Shown here: positions 8,367 to 16,329 of the stretch, piece after piece | How the letters are laid out: each line of letters opens with the position of its first letter | How positions within the stretch are numbered: the stretch's first letter is position 1 | Assembly: GCA_963933885.1 (NCBI GenBank) | Contig: CAWVWF010000033.1 | Location: forward strand, 1 to 22,142 | Source: CAWVWF01 sp963933885 | GTDB taxonomy: Bacteria > Bacteroidota > Bacteroidia > Flavobacteriales_C > GCA-002722245 | Direction of reading: 5' to 3' | Length of the DNA: 22,142 bases | Made by a program: the position numbers and the translations under genes | The notes under the pieces: generated by a model | Database searches by the model: none | What the model was told of the DNA's origin: nothing | The model's input: the letters and a program-made list of their open reading frames with translations, nothing else

Positions 8367-9422
8367 CTATTTTTTAATGAATCGTTTACTAATTAAACCT
8401 TTGTCCGTTTGCATTTGTAGGAAGTAGATTCCTTTTGTTAAACTTGATACATCAACTGTTTTGTTAGATGATTTAGTCGTCTTTACAATTTTTCCAGTAG
8501 CATCAGAAATAACTAATGATATTGCTTTTCCTTCAAAATCAATAGTTAAATAGTTGATCGCAGGGTTTGGATACATTGAGAAGTTAAAGTTGTTTACTTC
8601 TTCCCTTGTTCCAACACTACTACATCCCAAACTAAAATTCACACCTGCTTCAATGTTAGTCCAGTTGGTTGTGCTATAAGCAACATCATCAACCTTAACA
8701 CAAGTTAAATCAGGATTCTCCATTATTGAGAAATTTGGACTTGTAAGTTTGTGATTATAGTTATTAGCCATATTTAAACTTGTTAACTTATTGTTATGTG
8801 CATTAAACGAAACTAAACTTGTGTTGTGAACATCCAATTCTGTAAGTAAATTGTCGTAACAAAACAACCTTTGTAATCCTGGGTTTGAAGTAAGGGTTAA
8901 CGTTGTTAGTATGTTATCGAAACACCACACGGTACGTAACATAGGATTATTTGTAAAATCTAAAGTGCTTATGGAGTTATCATAGCAAAAGAAGAACATT
9001 AATGCTGCATTCTTACTTAAATCTATTTCTGTTAAGTTGTTCTCTTGACAATAAAACATGTTTAACGCTGTATTCTGAGTTACATCAATCTGGCTCAAGG
9101 AATTACCGTTGCAATAGAATCTAAACAATGCTACATTCTTCGTAACATCTATTTGAGTTAAGTTATTAGTTTCACAAAATAACATTGTTACAGCTGTAAA
9201 AGCTTCAATACCTGTAAGGTCCGAAATATTCATGTTAGAACAATCTATAGTTCCTTCAAAGCTACTTGCTTCACTTACTTGTATTTGGGAATCATAATTT
9301 GTGTTTATAGTAGAGTCTCCAACCAAATATGCTTTGAAATTAGCATCTGGTATGTTTACGTTTTGAGCACTTGCTCCTATTGTTGATATGATTGTTATAA
9401 TAGCAATTAATATTTTGATCAT
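8367..9422 (-). CDS. Leucine-rich repeat protein with T9SS type A sorting domain
   Basis: A 351-residue secreted protein with signal peptide residues 1-20 (ending IGASAQ). A short N-cap follows (IPDANFKAYLVGDSTINTN, typical of Bacteroidota LRR proteins). Then come about seven 21-residue repeats (residues 81-220) of the form FxCxxNxLTxIDVTxNxAL, for example FYCNGNSLSQIDVTQNTAL and FFCYDNSISTLDFTNNPML. A T9SS type A sorting domain spans about 283-351 (MYPNPAINYLTIDF, GIYFLQMQTDKG, final KRFIKK). Most repeats keep a Cys at the same place, usual for this LRR class. The fold is a solenoid for protein or glycan binding; nothing catalytic is seen. It is 51 bases downstream of the double-LamG gene and probably cotranscribed with it. 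Confidence 0.88.
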   Translation of the reverse strand: MIKILIAIITIISTIGASAQNVNIPDANFKAYLVGDSTINTNYDSQIQVSEASSFEGTIDCSNMNISDLTGIEAFTAVTMLFCETNNLTQIDVTKNVALFRFYCNGNSLSQIDVTQNTALNMFYCQENNLTEIDLSKNAALMFFFCYDNSISTLDFTNNPMLRTVWCFDNILTTLTLTSNPGLQRLFCYDNLLTELDVHNTSLVSFNAHNNKLTSLNMANNYNHKLTSPNFSIMENPDLTCVKVDDVAYSTTNWTNIEAGVNFSLGCSSVGTREEVNNFNFSMYPNPAINYLTIDFEGKAISLVISDATGKIVKTTKSSNKTVDVSSLTKGIYFLQMQTDKGLISKRFIKK

Positions 9423-9473
9423 CTTTTTTATTTTAATTGAGGTTCTTAATTTATTATTGAGAATTTCTAGTTT

Positions 9474-11885
9474 TTATTTTTTTACAAATCGACTGTAAAG
9501 CAGTTCTGTGTTAGACTGGATTCTAAGGATGTACATTCCACTAGGTAAATCAGAAACATCAATTTCATTAGTAGCTACAGTTTTTACAACCTTACCACTA
9601 ACGTTGATAATGTTTACTTCACTAATCGAAAGGTTGCTAATTGTTATTTGAGAAGATGTTGGATTAGGATACACATTAAAAGATTGATTTTGAACGTCAT
9701 CTACTCCAACCGATGAGTTGAATACATATGTGCAAGCTGTGATCTCGCTACATCCATTAAGTGTGATTTCACAAGCATAATCACCAGTAGTTGTTGGTGT
9801 ATAGTTCATACCTGTTTCTCCTGGAATTACTGCGTCATTATTATTACAATCCAACCAACGGTAAGTTGCACCTGTTTGATTTGCTGTAATAACACCTTCA
9901 GACAAACTAGTGGTATTATCTATAGTGATAACTTGTACCGTGTGATTATGAACCGCAGTTAAACTACAACCCGTTATTATTGACGTACAATTAGAAGCTG
10001 TACTATTTGTCCAATCTTCATTAGGATTCATATTGGATAAAATTCCATCCATCGCTTGAGAAGAATGGTCTGTTACTGTAATACCAGTTCCATTGTTAAA
10101 CTTAAAAAGCCCAACTAATCCTGTTTCTGATCCTGTTAAACAGTTGATCTCATTTTGTTGAATTTCGTAGTTAGTTAATTCTCTATTCCAAATACTAACA
10201 TCATCTACTTCAATATTTCCAAATTCGGTATTATAACCTCCAATAACAAGATTTGCACTTCCACCAGTGGCAAGTGAAGCCCCATTTGTAATTCCACTAT
10301 AAGACTCCAATACACCATCAACGTAGATTTTTGGTTGTCCACTACCTCCTGTTACGATACTTCCCGTTATATAATGCCAATCACCATCATTTACAACAGT
10401 TACAGACGCACCTGATGAAAGGTAACTCCCTCCTGCTCCTTTACCATCAAAAGAAGCTTTTCCTGAAGCATCCAGATACAAAACATACCCACTTGAATAA
10501 TTGTATTTACTCATAATAAATTGACGTACTCCAGATGCCGTTGACCTCACCCAACAACTTACGCTAATGCTATTTGAAATAGATCGATCATTAGTACCAC
10601 AAGAAACATAATCATTAACCCCATCAAAACTTAAGGCGTTATTATTAATTGATTTAGTTTCGGCAGTTAAAGTATAGTTTGACAAGGAAGAAATAGCTGT
10701 AGTAGTAAAATCTAAGCTCGAACCAGTTCCTGCTAATGGTCCTGCAAGGATATTTCCAATACTGTCTTTTAGTGTGTAATCAACACCTATCGCTGATACT
10801 CCTGAGTGAATAGTTACTGCGCTTCCTAAACAAGCAGATGCTGGACGTGTAAGCGTGAAATTATTGGCTGAAAGAATATTTACAGTTGCAGTTTGTGTCA
10901 TCTCAAAGCCATTATCAGCAATTAGGCAAGGAGAAGGAGATTGGCTTACCCAAGATGCTTGAGGATACATCCCCACCATATTACCGTTAAGAGCTGTTGG
11001 AGATAAATCTGTAAGAGTTGTTGCAGTTCCTTCATCCAAATTATAGTAACCTGTTAATCCGTTTTCATTTCCAGCTATACAAGACGTGAAATTATTTTCT
11101 ACTGTAGTTGAGTCAAGAGCGACATTCCATAAGCCTATTTCATCAATAGAACCTGTAAAATAGATTCCGCCAAAGGTTCCAACAAGTAGCGGGTTAGTGG
11201 TTGTGGCTAGCGTAAAATAAGAAGTTCCTTGAAGGGCCGATTTTTCCAATTTCCCATCTACATAAATGCTCCATAAAACACCAGATCCAATTTTTTGCTC
11301 CATAGTTCCTACAACGTAGTGCCATTCTCCATCATTTACAATGGTTGTTGATGATCCTGAAGTACCATATTGAGGAAGAATTGTACTACCATTTCTACCG
11401 CCAATCCCAGCGTTTCCATTTGCATCAATATATAAAACATAGCCTTTTACTGCTCCGTCATAATTTGATATTAAATATTGAGCAGATCCGGTGATACTTG
11501 TTTTTACCCAGCAAGCAACACTTCCTTGGTTTAGCATTGCTCTATTGTTAGCACTTAAGTTTACATAATCATCATTCCCATCAAATTTCAAAGACGATTG
11601 ATCAGATGGAACACCGTAAACGTTAAATGTTTCCTCTGCAGTTATAGGGTTTGTGTTAAAAAAAAGATCATCCCCAGCTCCTTCAATTGGTCCTGCTATT
11701 ATGCTATCGTTTTCATTTCTCAAAAAGTAATTAACTCCTATTTGAGAACCTGTTGTAGAAATTTTTGAGATTTGTCCGCTACAAACAGTAGCAGGATGAG
11801 CGGTTATTGCTAAGTCGTTTACTTGTGCTTTCGAGTTAAATTGAAAGGCTATTAGTGCTAAAATTGGAAGTAGTCTTGTTTTCAT
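9474..11885 (-). CDS. Double LamG-domain protein with T9SS type A sorting domain
   Basis: An 803-residue secreted protein. It has a signal peptide (1-20, ending NSKAQ), an Ig-like module (about 27-92, TVCSGQISKISTTGSQIGVNY), LamG 1 (98-280, LKFDGNDDYVNL, VACWVKTS, WHYVVGTM, IYVDGKLE, GSIDEIGLWN), a second Ig-like module (338-410, ACLGSAVTIHSGVSAIGVDY), LamG 2 (416-600, LSFDGVNDYVSCG, VSCWVRST, WHYITGS, IYVDGVLES), a third Ig/PKD-like module (about 645-722), and a type A sorting domain (733-803, NVYPNPTSSQITI, SGMYILRI, final SRFVKK). The paired Ig-LamG units are clearly duplicates of one another. Likely a surface adhesin or polysaccharide-binding protein. It is first of the three-gene minus-strand T9SS cargo group, with a TACTTTTG promoter element 37 bases before its ATG. 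Confidence 0.88.
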   Translation of the reverse strand: MKTRLLPILALIAFQFNSKAQVNDLAITAHPATVCSGQISKISTTGSQIGVNYFLRNENDSIIAGPIEGAGDDLFFNTNPITAEETFNVYGVPSDQSSLKFDGNDDYVNLSANNRAMLNQGSVACWVKTSITGSAQYLISNYDGAVKGYVLYIDANGNAGIGGRNGSTILPQYGTSGSSTTIVNDGEWHYVVGTMEQKIGSGVLWSIYVDGKLEKSALQGTSYFTLATTTNPLLVGTFGGIYFTGSIDEIGLWNVALDSTTVENNFTSCIAGNENGLTGYYNLDEGTATTLTDLSPTALNGNMVGMYPQASWVSQSPSPCLIADNGFEMTQTATVNILSANNFTLTRPASACLGSAVTIHSGVSAIGVDYTLKDSIGNILAGPLAGTGSSLDFTTTAISSLSNYTLTAETKSINNNALSFDGVNDYVSCGTNDRSISNSISVSCWVRSTASGVRQFIMSKYNYSSGYVLYLDASGKASFDGKGAGGSYLSSGASVTVVNDGDWHYITGSIVTGGSGQPKIYVDGVLESYSGITNGASLATGGSANLVIGGYNTEFGNIEVDDVSIWNRELTNYEIQQNEINCLTGSETGLVGLFKFNNGTGITVTDHSSQAMDGILSNMNPNEDWTNSTASNCTSIITGCSLTAVHNHTVQVITIDNTTSLSEGVITANQTGATYRWLDCNNNDAVIPGETGMNYTPTTTGDYACEITLNGCSEITACTYVFNSSVGVDDVQNQSFNVYPNPTSSQITISNLSISEVNIINVSGKVVKTVATNEIDVSDLPSGMYILRIQSNTELLYSRFVKK

Positions 11886-11921
11886 AATTCTTGTGGTTTA
11901 GTTTTAGTTTAATGTTCGAAA

Positions 11922-11929
11922 CAAAAGTA
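11922..11929 (-). promoter_or_regulatory. Bacteroidota -7 promoter element (TACTTTTG)
   Basis: On the minus strand TACTTTTG matches the Bacteroidota -7 consensus TAnnTTTG exactly. It lies 37 bases before the double-LamG start codon, giving a leader of about 30 bases. No TTG -33 element is present at the usual distance, which would fit a promoter that needs an activator. Confidence 0.5.
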
Positions 11930-11971
11930 TTTCTTAAGCGATGGAAAAATGATATTGCTTGCTTTCAAAAG

Positions 11972-12123
11972 GTTGTATGGTAGGTTGCATAAAGTTGTAC
12001 GTTGCCAACTCCCTTTGTTTATTGTTGTTTACAGGTGTTTTTTAATTGTAAAATATTAATAGTATTGAATGTGATTATGATCTAAAACTCATATATTTAT
12101 CCTTTATGGAACCATAATGCAAC
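11972..12123. promoter_or_regulatory. GTTGYAY direct-repeat cluster plus inverted copy (candidate operator)
   Basis: Within 36 bases there are GTTGTAT (11972-11978), GTTGCAT (11984-11990), GTTGTAC (11994-12000) and GTTGCCA (12001-12007). An inverted ATGCAAC lies at 12117-12123. The cluster sits some 40-80 bases upstream of the -7 element of the T9SS cargo genes, in the gap shared with the divergent membrane-bound LuxR-type regulator. The rest of this gap of about 330 bases (11886-12218) is AT-rich with no further feature seen. A binding role is inferred, not shown. Confidence 0.35.
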
Positions 12124-12218
12124 CTTATTTATCACATATAGTCGCTTCACATTCCCTGAATTATTGTCACTAGATCATATAATTCGTAAAAATTAGTTTG
12201 AAGCTCAATTCACATTAT

Positions 12219-13838
12219 ATGAAAAGGTTTACATTTCTCTTATTGGCTTTCTTTATTCCTTCGATTGTTTTCTCTCAAGAAGTTCTTGATATTACAAAGC
12301 TTTCACACGAAGATGATATAGGGAATTCTGTTAGTATATTTAAAGATGAAAGCAGACTGCTTAATATTGAGGAAATCAGTAATGCAACTTTTATTAAGTA
12401 TCAAAAAAAAAGGGTAAACTTTGGCTATAATAATGATAACGATTGGGTGAAATTTAAAATTCACAATCCTACTTCAGATAGTATCAATAAAATTTTAATG
12501 ATTAGTAGATTACTAATCGCAGAAACAGAATTATTTTACCAAATAGATGGGAAATGGGATTCCATTATAGGTGGTAATGCCACACAGAAATCTTTAGCTC
12601 CGATTAAAGGAATAAATATATACCTCCCTTTTGTTTTACCTCCACAAGACACAACTAGCTTTTATCTTCGAGTTACTGATTATAATTCTAAGGCTGTTCC
12701 CATGTCTATTATTGACAACAAACATGTTTCGAAAGAAAATAGTAATGGATTTACAATCCTTGGTCTTATCATAGGATCTATAATGATAATCACTTTATAT
12801 AACTTGTTTTTAGGTTTTTCCACTCGAGACTCACTATATTTTCATTATGCTCTAGCTAATTTATTTTCGTTAATAGGTATATTGGCAGTTCGAGGTTACC
12901 ACTCCTATTACATACCAGATCATCTAAATTATCTTGTTCCCATCATAGCCACACTATCTGTAGGTTTATGGGTCGTTTTTTCTGCAAATTTCAGTGTCCG
13001 AATTCTTGAATTGAAAAAGTATAGTAGAAACAGCTATTATCTTCTCATTGGAGTAGCCGCTATTAATTTCTTGATCATGATTATATTCGTTATACTCAAG
13101 GTCAGAGGTGATGTTTTCAACTACCAATTAATGACACCTGGAACTTTAATATTTTGTTTAACCGCAATAATTTGTGGGGTAATTGCATTAAAGAATGGTA
13201 GTCATTATGCAAAATATTATTTATCTGCTTGGGGTTGTTTTCTTCTAGGTGTGATTCTATTAACACTTACAATGCTTGGTGTTATCTCTTATGATTTATT
13301 TACTAGAAACTTCTATGTAATAGGATCTATTTGTGAATTACTAATTTTCTCCTTTGCCTTGGCAGATCGATTTAATGTTCTGCAAAAAGAAAAGAATCGT
13401 TTGAAGTATAAGTTAGATACTACAAAGGGAGATTTAAATACTGTAATTAGTGATAATCAAATACGTCATCGCTTTAACGATGAAATCTTATTGAATTTGG
13501 ATAACATAATGAATTCAGATGATGATAATTTACGCAGAGAATTAAAAAGCTATGCTCATGATATCAGGTTACAGACAGATGTTGAAGAGAAATTAAATTA
13601 TGATCAAGAGAATATCCAAAAAATGGATATTGAATTAAAGAAGAAATTAAGAGCTAGTTTTCCAGATCTTTCTTCTTCTGAAATTGAGATATTTTTATTG
13701 ATGCGTTTAAATCTAAGTATAAAGGAAATAGCAAGAATCCGTAATGCATCAGAGAGTGCAGTAAAGTCAGCAAGGCACCGGATTAAGAAAAAGACCAATT
13801 TAGATCCAAAGGAGATTATCGATCTAACCATTGATTAA
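12219..13838 (+). CDS. Membrane-bound 7TM-DISM sensor with LuxR-type HTH output
   Basis: A 539-residue one-component regulator. Order: signal peptide (1-20, MKRFTFLLLA to VFSQ); extracytoplasmic 7TMR-DISMED2-like beta domain (about 25-172, NDWVKFKIHNPT, SFYLRVTDY); seven hydrophobic helices of the 7TMR-DISM type (about 178-200, 205-226, 238-262, 273-294, 305-325, 333-354, 366-385); a cytoplasmic coiled coil (386-475); and a LuxR/GerE-like HTH (about 475-530, FPDLSSSEIEIFLLMRLNLSIKEIARIRNASESAVKSARHRIKKKTNL). In the family the DISM domain senses an extracellular, often carbohydrate-like, ligand. This protein has no kinase or receiver domain, so it would bind DNA from the membrane. A TTG at 12198 is an alternative upstream start; ATG 12219 gives a proper signal peptide. 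It is divergent from the T9SS cargo genes and may control them (inferred). Confidence 0.85.
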   Translation: MKRFTFLLLAFFIPSIVFSQEVLDITKLSHEDDIGNSVSIFKDESRLLNIEEISNATFIKYQKKRVNFGYNNDNDWVKFKIHNPTSDSINKILMISRLLIAETELFYQIDGKWDSIIGGNATQKSLAPIKGINIYLPFVLPPQDTTSFYLRVTDYNSKAVPMSIIDNKHVSKENSNGFTILGLIIGSIMIITLYNLFLGFSTRDSLYFHYALANLFSLIGILAVRGYHSYYIPDHLNYLVPIIATLSVGLWVVFSANFSVRILELKKYSRNSYYLLIGVAAINFLIMIIFVILKVRGDVFNYQLMTPGTLIFCLTAIICGVIALKNGSHYAKYYLSAWGCFLLGVILLTLTMLGVISYDLFTRNFYVIGSICELLIFSFALADRFNVLQKEKNRLKYKLDTTKGDLNTVISDNQIRHRFNDEILLNLDNIMNSDDDNLRRELKSYAHDIRLQTDVEEKLNYDQENIQKMDIELKKKLRASFPDLSSSEIEIFLLMRLNLSIKEIARIRNASESAVKSARHRIKKKTNLDPKEIIDLTID

Positions 13839-13849
13839 AAACCAATATC

Positions 13850-13870
13850 TCATTCTTAATGAATGAATTT
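13850..13870 (+). terminator. Weak hairpin after the 7TM regulator
   Basis: The arms TCATTC and GAATGA are separated by a five-base loop and followed by ATTTTC, 12 bases after the stop codon. The stem is only six pairs and AT-rich, and the T-run is short, so termination here is possible but weak. Confidence 0.3.
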
Positions 13871-13905
13871 TCAATTAACATTGTAATTCACTAATAAAAC
13901 AGTAA

Positions 13906-14022
13906 ATAAAAAAAACACTTCTTATTGCATTTCTAATTACATCTGGATTAATTGTAAATGCTCAAACCGGATATTTTAAAACATATGTATCCGTCCTACG
14001 AAGTACATCCCCAGTTTTCTAA
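13906..14022 (+). pseudogene. Signal-peptide remnant of an exported protein, start codon ATA
   Basis: The frame reads K-K-TLLIAFLITSGLIVNAQ, a textbook signal peptide with a cleavage site before Q, then only about 17 more residues to a TAA at 14020-14022. Where the ATG should be (13906-13908) the codon is ATA, and a TAA in frame lies just before it. I read this as the 5' end of an exported-protein gene cut off by the IS66 insertion just downstream and since mutated. The rest of the gene is not recognisable beyond the IS. Confidence 0.45.
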
Positions 14023-14034
14023 ATCCGATAAATT

Positions 14035-15309
14035 TTACTTTTTAAAATTCTGAGGAAGTAGGTTTTCGAGCTTGCTCATTTTTGTATCGGCAATATTGTC
14101 CAGTACATATTTGAGCCAGTCGCTAGGATTTACTTCGTGTTTTTTACACGTTCCAAAAAATGAGTAAAACATTGCCGCTCTTTTTGCACCATTGTGAGAT
14201 CCTGCGAATAAATAATTTTTTCTTCCAAGTGCTAAAGGACGAATGGAACTTTCGATTTGATTGTTATCTATTTCAATTCCGCCATCATGAAGAAAAGCTA
14301 TGATTTCCTCCCACTGATTAAGCATGTAATTAATAGCCTTTCCGATTTCACTTTTTGGAAGTGCTTCTGCACGCTCCCTAATTAACCATTTTACTAATTC
14401 TGCTAATATGGGTTGAGACTTTTCTAGTCGTAATTCGTATCTTTTTTTGTGAGCGTATTTTTCTTGTTTCGCTATTCGTTCTATTTTGTATAGCTTTTGG
14501 ATTTCTAGCATAACATGCTCAGCCTTAGATTTGTTATTATCTAAAGCTTTTTCAAAATACCGCCTAGCATGAGCCATACACCCAACGAGCGTAACACCTT
14601 CTTTATGTTTAAATTCTTTATAAGCAACATAACCATCGCATTGTAGGTAACCTTTAAAATTAGCTAACATTTCCACGGGGGCTTCCCGTTTTCGACTAGG
14701 TCGATAATCGTAAATCAATGTTTTCTCTAATGGAGAATGATATACCCAATGATAGCCAAGGTGTGTTTTTCCTTTTTTATTTCGATCCAATACTTTTACC
14801 GGAGATTCATCTACTTGAATATACCCTTGTGATAATACTTTGTTTTTTAAACAAGCATACAGAGGCTCAAGTAAAGTAGTCACTTGAGTTTGCCAACCAT
14901 CGATGGTAGAGGCTTTGAGTTCTACATCTTCTCGTTTGTAGCGTTGTATTTGACGATAAAAAGGCAAATGGTCGATAAACTTATCTATAAATATCTGACT
15001 CAAAAGCCCTGTTTCCACCATACATTTCGGAATAGGAAAACTTGGTAAATCGGCAATGAATATTGAAGAAGACTCTCCTGTGTTTTCAATCTGATTATCT
15101 TGATCCTTTTTTGAAAGAACGTATTTAGGTCGAATAATTCTTTTGATAAAAAGTCGTCCTGGAATAAGTTCCAATTGATCCGTGATTTCTTCTCCCATCC
15201 TAACCATTTCTGATGTTTTATCGGCTGGCTCTATAATGGTTTGCTCAACAGGAAGATGATCATTACAAATTAAGTGACGTACACCTGATTTCAGTATTAC
15301 ATTATACAA
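14035..15309 (-). mobile_element. tnpC: IS66-family transposase TnpC, 5'-truncated remnant
   Basis: The frame gives 424 residues covering the middle and C-terminal parts of an IS66 TnpC, which is usually about 500 residues. Recognisable blocks are the DHLPVEQTIIEP region, IRPKY, HLPFYRQIQRYKRE, and the DDE core with D167 (QVDESPVKVLD), D225 (LQCDGYVAYK) and E353 (IDNNQIESSIRPLALGRKNY). The C-terminal IS66 block is FYSFFGTCKKHEVNPSDWL. The N-terminal coiled coil with its SER/K-rich stretch is missing. No tnpA or tnpB lies upstream. The only start is a TTG at 15309 inside a repeat array; the first in-frame ATG is at residue 35, well inside the conserved region. The element is therefore probably dead, although the catalytic core is intact. 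I did not find convincing terminal inverted repeats; the downstream end is probably between 13985 and 14034. Confidence 0.85.
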
Positions 15310-15403
15310 ATTAAGTGACGTACACCTGATTTCAGCAAATTAAGTGACGTACACCTGATTTCAAATTAAGTGACGAAATTAAGTGACGTACACCTGATTT
15401 CAG
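15266..15403. repeat. Array of about 29-bp repeats at the broken 5' end of tnpC
   Basis: The unit CAAATTAAGTGACGTACACC-TGATTTCAG occurs at 15266-15294, 15307-15335 and 15336-15363 (last base shared). A 14-base partial copy (15362-15375) and a further copy (15376-15403) follow. Copies are essentially identical. Copies one and five are followed by the same TATTACATTA tail, so the array looks like nested duplications. On the minus strand copy one encodes LKSGVRHLI inside the tnpC frame, so the unit may derive from tnpC coding DNA. A degenerate inverted copy (CAGGTATACGTCAC) begins at 15430. Confidence 0.85.
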
Positions 15404-15413
15404 TATTACATTA

Positions 15414-15776
15414 AATGTCCTATCAAAAACAGGTATACGTCACATCACCTTTGTTATAATAAAATCTAATTAAATCATACTTTTTTGTCTGTCAAGAAAT
15501 AGTTGAATATCACAACTGGAAAAATACTCTATCATAGTTTTATTCCCAACACCATATTATGAATGCTCTCCTTTTTAAGAGAGACACTAACGTTTTGTGC
15601 ATTTTAGATACAAAAAAATAAATTATTTCAGTAATAAAAGTAGATTACACACGATTGTAGCAGAAAAGTTAATGTCAACAGGAAAAAAAGGATTAATTTC
15701 AATAAAATGGTCATACCTTTTATTAAATGACTGCCTCCTATTTCCAATAGTATAAACTAAAGCGATAAAGAACAAA
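15414..15776. other. Gene-poor spacer between IS66 remnant and hypothetical gene
   Basis: This stretch of about 360 bases is AT-rich, with stops in all frames apart from one small minus-strand open frame (15628-15714, listed separately). I see no IS66 tnpA or tnpB remains, tRNA or clear promoter. Confidence 0.6.
15628..15714 (-). pseudogene. Lipoprotein-signal-like 28-residue open frame
   Basis: An ATG at 15714 opens a 28-residue frame: a Lys-containing n-region, a long Leu/Phe core and a lipobox-like LLQSC, stopped seven residues after the Cys (last residue at the TGA 15628-15630). This is what the 5' end of a lipoprotein gene looks like, but the body is missing. In DNA this AT-rich a Leu/Phe-rich frame can arise by chance, so support is weak. 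Confidence 0.2.
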
Positions 15777-16286
15777 ATGGAAAATTATATAAAACAACAA
15801 GCTATAGTTGATATAGACACCTCTCCTAATTGGGAAATACTGTCTACAGGAATTTGTCTCTTACTTAATAAAAACGTTGTACTTCTACTTAATCTTAATA
15901 CGGATAATTTAGAATTCGATGGATACACTGTACTTAGAGGTTGGGATTTTGAGCAATATCGAGCTTGGGATGAAAGTGAACTGAAAACTGTAAAAAGCAA
16001 TAATTCAAGCGAGCTAATTAGTAACATAAACTTGGATCATTTTTCTAACTTTCAAACCACTTTAGAAAACTTAATGGGTGAACTAGTAGCCATATTTCTT
16101 TACGGAGATACAGAAACTTATTATGTAGGAAAAGTTGTTGATGTTTCTAATAAAGAATTACGATTGCTAATGATTGATGAAGATTCTAATTGGCTAGATT
16201 TTGAAACACTTAATCTAAAAGAAGTTAGTTCTATTGGATTTGGTACCAAATACGAAAAAGGACTATTGGAAAATTTGAATAAATAA
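15777..16286 (+). CDS. Hypothetical protein with C-terminal small beta-barrel
   Basis: A 169-residue, probably cytoplasmic protein; there is no signal peptide or membrane segment. Two halves are visible. Residues 10-95 are beta-rich and include NWEILSTGICLLLNKNVVLLLNL and a GYTVLRGWDFEQYRAWDESEL block. Residues 100-162 (GELVAIFLYGDTETYYVGKVVDVSNKELRLLMID, then VSSIGFGTKYEKGLLENL) have the strand pattern of a small SH3- or Sm-like barrel, ending in the I-FGT-Y--GL motif I associate with widespread uncharacterised proteins. No catalytic motif can be named. It stands alone, convergent with the glycosyltransferase gene (43 bases apart), and next to the IS scar. Function unknown; it is probably a real gene because the codon pattern and domain order are coherent. 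Confidence 0.65.
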   Translation: MENYIKQQAIVDIDTSPNWEILSTGICLLLNKNVVLLLNLNTDNLEFDGYTVLRGWDFEQYRAWDESELKTVKSNNSSELISNINLDHFSNFQTTLENLMGELVAIFLYGDTETYYVGKVVDVSNKELRLLMIDEDSNWLDFETLNLKEVSSIGFGTKYEKGLLENLNK

Positions 16287-16329
16287 AAATAAGTTGATGT
16301 GTACTTTCTTAATTATGGACTGTCAAGTG

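Noticed and set aside
10331..10516. Plus-strand open frame of 61 codons, His/Leu-rich
   Set aside because: Antisense to the LamG 2 coding sequence of the 803-residue protein; composition is a by-product of the opposite strand.
15266..15403. Possible CRISPR array
   Set aside because: The repeats are directly abutting or nested without unique spacers of regular length, sit inside and beside a transposase frame, and no cas gene is near.
13985..15443. Complete, active IS66 element
   Set aside because: tnpA and tnpB are absent, tnpC lacks its N-terminal part and a proper start, and no matching terminal inverted repeats were found by eye.
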